64,000 nucleotides of DNA from Candidatus Palauibacter soopunensis (GTDB lineage Bacteria > Gemmatimonadota > Gemmatimonadetes > Palauibacterales > Palauibacteraceae), in contig NZ_CANPVT010000027.1 in NCBI RefSeq assembly GCF_947581735.1, positions 112,457-176,456 on the forward strand, in the 5' to 3' direction. The notes under the pieces were generated by a model. That model was not told where the DNA came from, ran no database searches, and saw nothing but the letters and a program-made list of their open reading frames with translations. The position numbers were made by a program, and so were the translations under genes. Below are positions 60,130 through 64,000 of this stretch, in pieces (within the stretch, counting starts at the first letter, position 1; each line of letters starts with the position of its first letter).

Positions 60130-61653
60130 TCAGCGGACGAACATGATCGGACTTGTCGGGAGGGCATCGACGTCGATGACCTTTCCTTCCTTCATCACCA
60201 TCGCCTGCCGGCGGATGTTGCGGATGTCGTCCAGGGGGTTCGCGTCGAGGAGGACGAGGTCCGCGAACTTGCCAGCCTCGATCGTGCCGAAGTCGTCGAG
60301 GCCACGGGCGGCGACGGCTCCGTTGCGGGTGCCGGCCATGATGGCTTCCGACGGGGTCATGCCGAGTTCGACGAGGCCTTCGATCGCCATCAGCGTGCCG
60401 ATGCCCGGTTCCTGCCAGATCGGCTTCGGCTCGCGCAGGAACTGGATGTCGGCGGCGGGGAAGTTGTCGGTGCCGAGCGTGACGATGCAGCCCGCGTCGA
60501 TGAGGCTCTTCGCGTTCTGGCGGCGCATGGCGTTGCCATGGCCCAGGGCGTTGCGCTCGCGGCGCAGTTCGAACGACGTCTTCTCCCGTTCGACGGGCCT
60601 TCGCAGGCGTCCCCATTCCGCGGACCTCCCCTCGCTAGCCAAGCGCGCCTCGGCCGCGGCCACGTCCTCAAGGTGCTGCTCCCACGCCGCGCCCGTGATC
60701 GTGTTCACGAGCATCGAGCAGATCACGCCGCGCTCACGGATCTGCGCCAGCAACTCGTCGGAATAGGGCCGTCCGGCCAGGACCTCCGGGTGCTGGATGA
60801 GATCGATGCCCGCTTCGACGGCGAGGCGCAGGCTTTCGGGGTTGGTGGCGTGCGTCTCGGCGACGAGTCCGCGCCTGTGGGTCTCCTCCACGATCACCCG
60901 CTGCGCCTCCGGGGAGAAGCCGATCATGGTCGGATAGGACCAGTGGCTGCTACCCCCGTACTTCACGAAGTCCACGCCCTTGTCGAGGTAGTCGTTGATC
61001 GCGACGCGGAGTTCCTCCGGATACATGTCCATGAGGTCCTCGCCGGCGCCCTGCGCGAGGTGGTCCGAGAACTGCTCCTCCCACAGCGACAGATCCGTGT
61101 CCGCGATGAGCGAGAAGGTGACGGAGAAAGCGCCGCCCCAGCCGACGATGTTGCCGGCTACCTGCAGCCGCGGGCCGATCTCGCGTCCCTCCGCGATCGC
61201 ATCGCGCACTTCGATGAGTTGCGGGAGTTGGCCGTAGCTGTCGCGCAGGTGCGTCACGCCGTGCTTCAGGTGCATCTGCGCGGCTTCGAGGGCGATCTCC
61301 GCCCCGCGCTCCCAGTAGAAGACGGCATTCTCCTTCCGGTGCTTGCCGAATCCGGCGCCGTAGAGGCTCGTATGCACGTTCGTATCCACGAAGCCGGGCG
61401 TGAGGAACTTCCCCGCCCCGTCGATGACCCGCGCCCCATCGGGCACCGCGGTGGAAGCGCTCGGCCCCACCGAGACGATGCGGGCGCCCTCCACGACGAC
61501 GGTGGCGTCCGACAGAGGCTCGCCCCCGTTCCCGTCGATGACCGTAGCCCCGACGATCGCGATCGTCTCCTGCGCAGCAGCCGGTAGGCAATACGGCAAC
61601 ATGGCGCAGCAGGTGAATACCAGTAGCGAGGCAAGTATTGAACGAACCGACAT
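60130..61653 (-). CDS. Secreted amidohydrolase, paralog of 52262-53794
   Basis: 507 residues from ATG 61653 (GGAGG upstream). A signal peptide (ILASLLVFTCCAMLPYCLPAAAQ) precedes the amidohydrolase barrel. It keeps the same order of motifs as its paralog: TPGFVDTNVH with Asn in place of the first His, FVKYGGSSHW, ETHATNPES, DLIQHPE and TLGTDN. The two proteins are similar over nearly their full length. It lies 18 nt after the HNH-endonuclease gene on the same strand, in a different neighbourhood from the first copy. Confidence 0.82.
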   Translation of the reverse strand: MSVRSILASLLVFTCCAMLPYCLPAAAQETIAIVGATVIDGNGGEPLSDATVVVEGARIVSVGPSASTAVPDGARVIDGAGKFLTPGFVDTNVHTSLYGAGFGKHRKENAVFYWERGAEIALEAAQMHLKHGVTHLRDSYGQLPQLIEVRDAIAEGREIGPRLQVAGNIVGWGGAFSVTFSLIADTDLSLWEEQFSDHLAQGAGEDLMDMYPEELRVAINDYLDKGVDFVKYGGSSHWSYPTMIGFSPEAQRVIVEETHRRGLVAETHATNPESLRLAVEAGIDLIQHPEVLAGRPYSDELLAQIRERGVICSMLVNTITGAAWEQHLEDVAAAEARLASEGRSAEWGRLRRPVEREKTSFELRRERNALGHGNAMRRQNAKSLIDAGCIVTLGTDNFPAADIQFLREPKPIWQEPGIGTLMAIEGLVELGMTPSEAIMAGTRNGAVAARGLDDFGTIEAGKFADLVLLDANPLDDIRNIRRQAMVMKEGKVIDVDALPTSPIMFVR

Positions 61654-61671
61654 GGGAATCCTCCGGGCTGA

Positions 61672-62637
61672 TCAGAGGGCGGCCGCCTGCTCCAGGAAGC
61701 GGTCGTATCTGAAGGAAAGCGACGAGGGCGAGGGACGGTCGGAGCGACTTCGAGGAAGAAGGATGCGCCGGCCATGGAGACCCTGAATGGCGTGTCGGAG
61801 AGTGGGGCCGTCCTTTTCCGCCAGGATCGCTGGGCGGACCTGGATGGTGTAGTCAGGACTTATGCCGAGGAAGAACCGGTCGAAGGCCGCGTGGTGCAGT
61901 CGGCAAAGCGCTAGACCGTTTCTTACTTCGGGCTCTCCCTCCGGCTCGGTATCGGGAATGATGTGGGCGGCGTCGAGTAGCTCCTCGTGGCGGAGACGGC
62001 AGAGTGCGCACTGACGTCTGTACGCCTTGAGAACCCGCTCGCGGAACGCCTGCTGGTGCAGTCTCCGGCGAGTCTCGACCGTCACATACTCACGGCGCAG
62101 TGCCGTCTCTCGACGCATGTCCGCGCTCTCCCATACCCGCGTTGAGGCCGAGGCAAGACGCATCCCCTCGGCATCGACCTCGATGGAGAAAGTCAGCGAC
62201 GCCGGGGAATCTCCAACCACGTACACCGGCCATACGGCGAAGTACCTGCCGGGGAGAAGGCCGTGAAAATAGACCAACGGAAGGTGGTAGGTCATCGCTG
62301 TGCGAAGGCCCACGTTTTCGTGGTGGTCGGGGTCGTTGCCGCGATAGCGGTAGCGAAGGACGTGACCGGGCCCGAACGCATCGTTGTAGGGTCCCGACGG
62401 AGTCGTTGTAATGGACAACGGGACTGCCATCGTTCGCGGCTTGAAGATCCCCTGTGGGCCGACAAGGTGGATTTGATGTCCCCGGAACTCGAAACCCTCC
62501 TCGAGGAGAGGGCGCCGCGGAAGCACGTCGCCGTGAACAGCGCGCTGACTGCTAAGCCACCCAAAGGCCGCCGTCCTGACCCGCTGGTCGTACAACTGAT
62601 CAAATTCCGCTGCAGTCCCAAGGCGGTCGTAGGGCAT
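61672..62637 (-). CDS. HNH endonuclease (COG3440-like, predicted restriction type)
   Basis: 321 residues from ATG 62637. About 180 N-terminal residues (GPQGIFKPRTMAVPLSI, YHLPLVYFHGLLPGRYF) look like an SRA- or DNA-recognition-like module. The HNH domain has a CALC zinc ribbon (Cys210, Cys213), AAHIIPDTE (His225), Asn240 in RNGLALCRLHH and Cys245/His248, all intact. A positively charged tail follows. By family it would cut DNA, perhaps modified DNA. No methyltransferase is adjacent, which fits a type IV-like or standalone role. Confidence 0.75.
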   Translation of the reverse strand: MPYDRLGTAAEFDQLYDQRVRTAAFGWLSSQRAVHGDVLPRRPLLEEGFEFRGHQIHLVGPQGIFKPRTMAVPLSITTTPSGPYNDAFGPGHVLRYRYRGNDPDHHENVGLRTAMTYHLPLVYFHGLLPGRYFAVWPVYVVGDSPASLTFSIEVDAEGMRLASASTRVWESADMRRETALRREYVTVETRRRLHQQAFRERVLKAYRRQCALCRLRHEELLDAAHIIPDTEPEGEPEVRNGLALCRLHHAAFDRFFLGISPDYTIQVRPAILAEKDGPTLRHAIQGLHGRRILLPRSRSDRPSPSSLSFRYDRFLEQAAAL

Positions 62638-62802
62638 GTCTCAGGCTACCGACGAGTTGAGCGGTCCGTCAATTCGATTCGGGGACGACGCGGGCGGCAG
62701 TAGGCGCCGCTACCGGAGACGGCCGCTCACGCGGGAGGTGCGGGGAGAGGGCGTTGCGGTGCAGGTTGGGGGCGGACGCGGAACTGCTGCTACGAGGTGC
62801 CG

Positions 62803-64000
62803 ATGAAATACGCCCTGTCGCTCCTGCTGGTCTCATCGATCGCGTTGGGTTCGTCCCACGACGGGTTTCGCCAGATTCCGGAACCGGGCGGGATCGGGCC
62901 GGAGCCGTCTGGGGAGCCAGCTTCGGGACGGGCGGCGATGGACACGTATCCGAAGAACCCGGCGATCGATGCGCTCAACTACGCGTTCGCGCTCACGTTG
63001 AGCGACGAGACGGACATGATCTCGGGCGAGGCGACGATCGATCTCCGCTTCCTCGAGGCGGGTATCGATGAGGTGCGGCTGGATCTGATCGAGCAGAATG
63101 CCGACGGGACCGGCATGCGCGTACAGACCGTAGCGGGAGCGGACGGGGCGCTGGAGTTCGAGCACCGGGGCGACGCGCTTTTCGTCGCGCTCGCGAGTCC
63201 CGCGGAGGCCGGCGAGCGCCGGCAGGTCACGGTCGTGTACGAGGGCGTTCCCGCCACCGGCCTCATCATCGGGCCCAACAAGCACGGAGACCGGACCTTC
63301 TTCAGCGACAACTGGCCCAACAAGGCGCGGAACTGGCTGCCGACGATCGATCACCCGTACGACAAGGCCACGAACGAACTCATCGTCACGGCGCCGGCCC
63401 ACTACCAGGTCATCTCCAACGGACTGCTCATCGAGGAGACCGATCTCCTGGACGGCACGCGCCGCTCACACTGGAGGCAGTCCGTCCCGATCGCGACCTG
63501 GCTGTACGCGCTCGGGGCGGCCCGCTTCGCCGTGCAGACCGTGGACTACTACAACGGCGTGCCGATCCAGACATGGGTGTACGCCCAGGATCGCGACGCC
63601 GGCTTCCACGATTTCGCCGTGCCGACGAAGCAGGCGATGGAATTCTACGGCGACATGGTCGGCCCCTACTCGTACGAGAAGCTGGCGAATGTGCAGTCGA
63701 ACAGCGTCGGAGGCGGGATGGAGGCGGCCACGGCCATCTTCTACGGCGACGCCTCGGTCACGGGCGAGCGGGACGTGCGCTGGCGGAACGTGATCATCCA
63801 TGAGGTCGCGCATCAGTGGTTCGGGAACGCCGTCACCGAATACGACTGGGACGACGTCTGGCTGAGCGAGGGTTTCGCCACGTACTTCACGCTGCTCTTC
63901 ATCGAACATCAGTACGGGCGCGACGAGTTCATCGAGCGGTTGAAAGTGAGCCGCGACCGGATCCGGGACTTCATGGCGGAGAACCAGTCCGAGCAGAATA
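62803..64000 (+). CDS. Secreted M1-family aminopeptidase, N-terminal part
   Basis: The gene runs off the right edge; about 399 residues are visible from ATG 62803. A signal peptide (LSLLLVSSIALG) is followed by the beta-rich N-terminal M1 domain and an exopeptidase motif reading GGGMEAA where classical members have GxMEN. The zinc site is HEVAHQWF from residue 333, with the third ligand Glu356 in WLSEGFATY. It should remove N-terminal residues from peptides outside the inner membrane. The 165-nt gap to the divergent HNH gene holds no other feature I can support. Confidence 0.87.
   Translation, partial: MKYALSLLLVSSIALGSSHDGFRQIPEPGGIGPEPSGEPASGRAAMDTYPKNPAIDALNYAFALTLSDETDMISGEATIDLRFLEAGIDEVRLDLIEQNADGTGMRVQTVAGADGALEFEHRGDALFVALASPAEAGERRQVTVVYEGVPATGLIIGPNKHGDRTFFSDNWPNKARNWLPTIDHPYDKATNELIVTAPAHYQVISNGLLIEETDLLDGTRRSHWRQSVPIATWLYALGAARFAVQTVDYYNGVPIQTWVYAQDRDAGFHDFAVPTKQAMEFYGDMVGPYSYEKLANVQSNSVGGGMEAATAIFYGDASVTGERDVRWRNVIIHEVAHQWFGNAVTEYDWDDVWLSEGFATYFTLLFIEHQYGRDEFIERLKVSRDRIRDFMAENQSEQN

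Overview
The window is dense, GC-rich bacterial chromosome (estimated near 70% G+C by eye). It has short intergenic gaps, many 1-8 nt gene overlaps (ATGA, GTGA, TTGA) and frequent GTG/TTG starts. A complete Alternative Complex III operon, many secreted peptidases and amidohydrolases, and C-rich/G-rich third codon positions fit Gemmatimonadota or a similar GC-rich didermal phylum. That placement is an inference; no rRNA or marker gene is present to fix it.

Layout. 0-3.4 kb: the end of an outer-membrane-barrel-like protein, two tandem paralogous membrane-anchored proteins (the first frameshifted) and a squalene-cyclase-like secreted protein with a c-type heme motif. 3.6-4.6 kb: a tandem 119-bp repeat built on the 3' end of tRNA-Pro, then six tRNA genes on the minus strand (Val, Asp, Ala, Thr, Gly, Pro in transcription order) behind a recognisable promoter. 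4.7-12.4 kb: actABCDEF, the quinol-oxidising Alternative Complex III. 12.5-20 kb: sucA (2-oxoglutarate dehydrogenase E1), a metallo-beta-lactamase-fold hydrolase, a PlsC-type acyltransferase, an amidohydrolase and an MscS channel. 20-23 kb: a metal-handling cluster (DUF411 lipoprotein, CDF exporter with a His-rich head, a tiny His/Cys-rich protein, a ZIP-like membrane protein). 23-26.4 kb: a class A penicillin-binding protein and a threonine-dehydratase-like enzyme.

26.4-33.3 kb is the histidine operon, hisG-hisC-hisB-hisH-hisF followed by one 880-residue reading frame that joins HisA, HisI, HisE and HisD. Upstream is a short His-containing leader peptide followed by an intrinsic terminator and a competing antiterminator, i.e. 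a probable ribosome-mediated attenuator. These are the most interesting items in the window.

33.2-36.6 kb: a small membrane protein, then ECF sigma factor, cysteine-free anti-sigma-like protein, YbjQ-family protein and a secreted alpha/beta hydrolase as one operon. 36.6-47.8 kb: solute-binding lipoprotein, secreted M20 peptidase, APC permease (probable CTG start), EamA exporter, Spy-like protein, two tandem serine-beta-lactamase-fold lipoproteins, and a large zinc metalloprotease. 47.8-53.8 kb: YfcC-type carrier, S9 peptidase and amidohydrolase. 54-57.9 kb: ilvE, a YjbQ-like fusion protein, a hendecad coiled-coil membrane protein and an SDR enzyme. 58-62.6 kb: a small accessory patch with a PD-(D/E)XK-like protein, a VapBC toxin-antitoxin pair with a clear operator, a paralogous amidohydrolase and an HNH endonuclease. 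The window ends inside a secreted M1 aminopeptidase.

Broad theme: respiratory and central metabolism plus secreted proteolysis and peptide/amino-acid uptake (M20, M1, S9, DUF5117-type protease, APC, YfcC), with a few small mobile or defence-like genes. No IS element, integrase, CRISPR array or prophage was seen.
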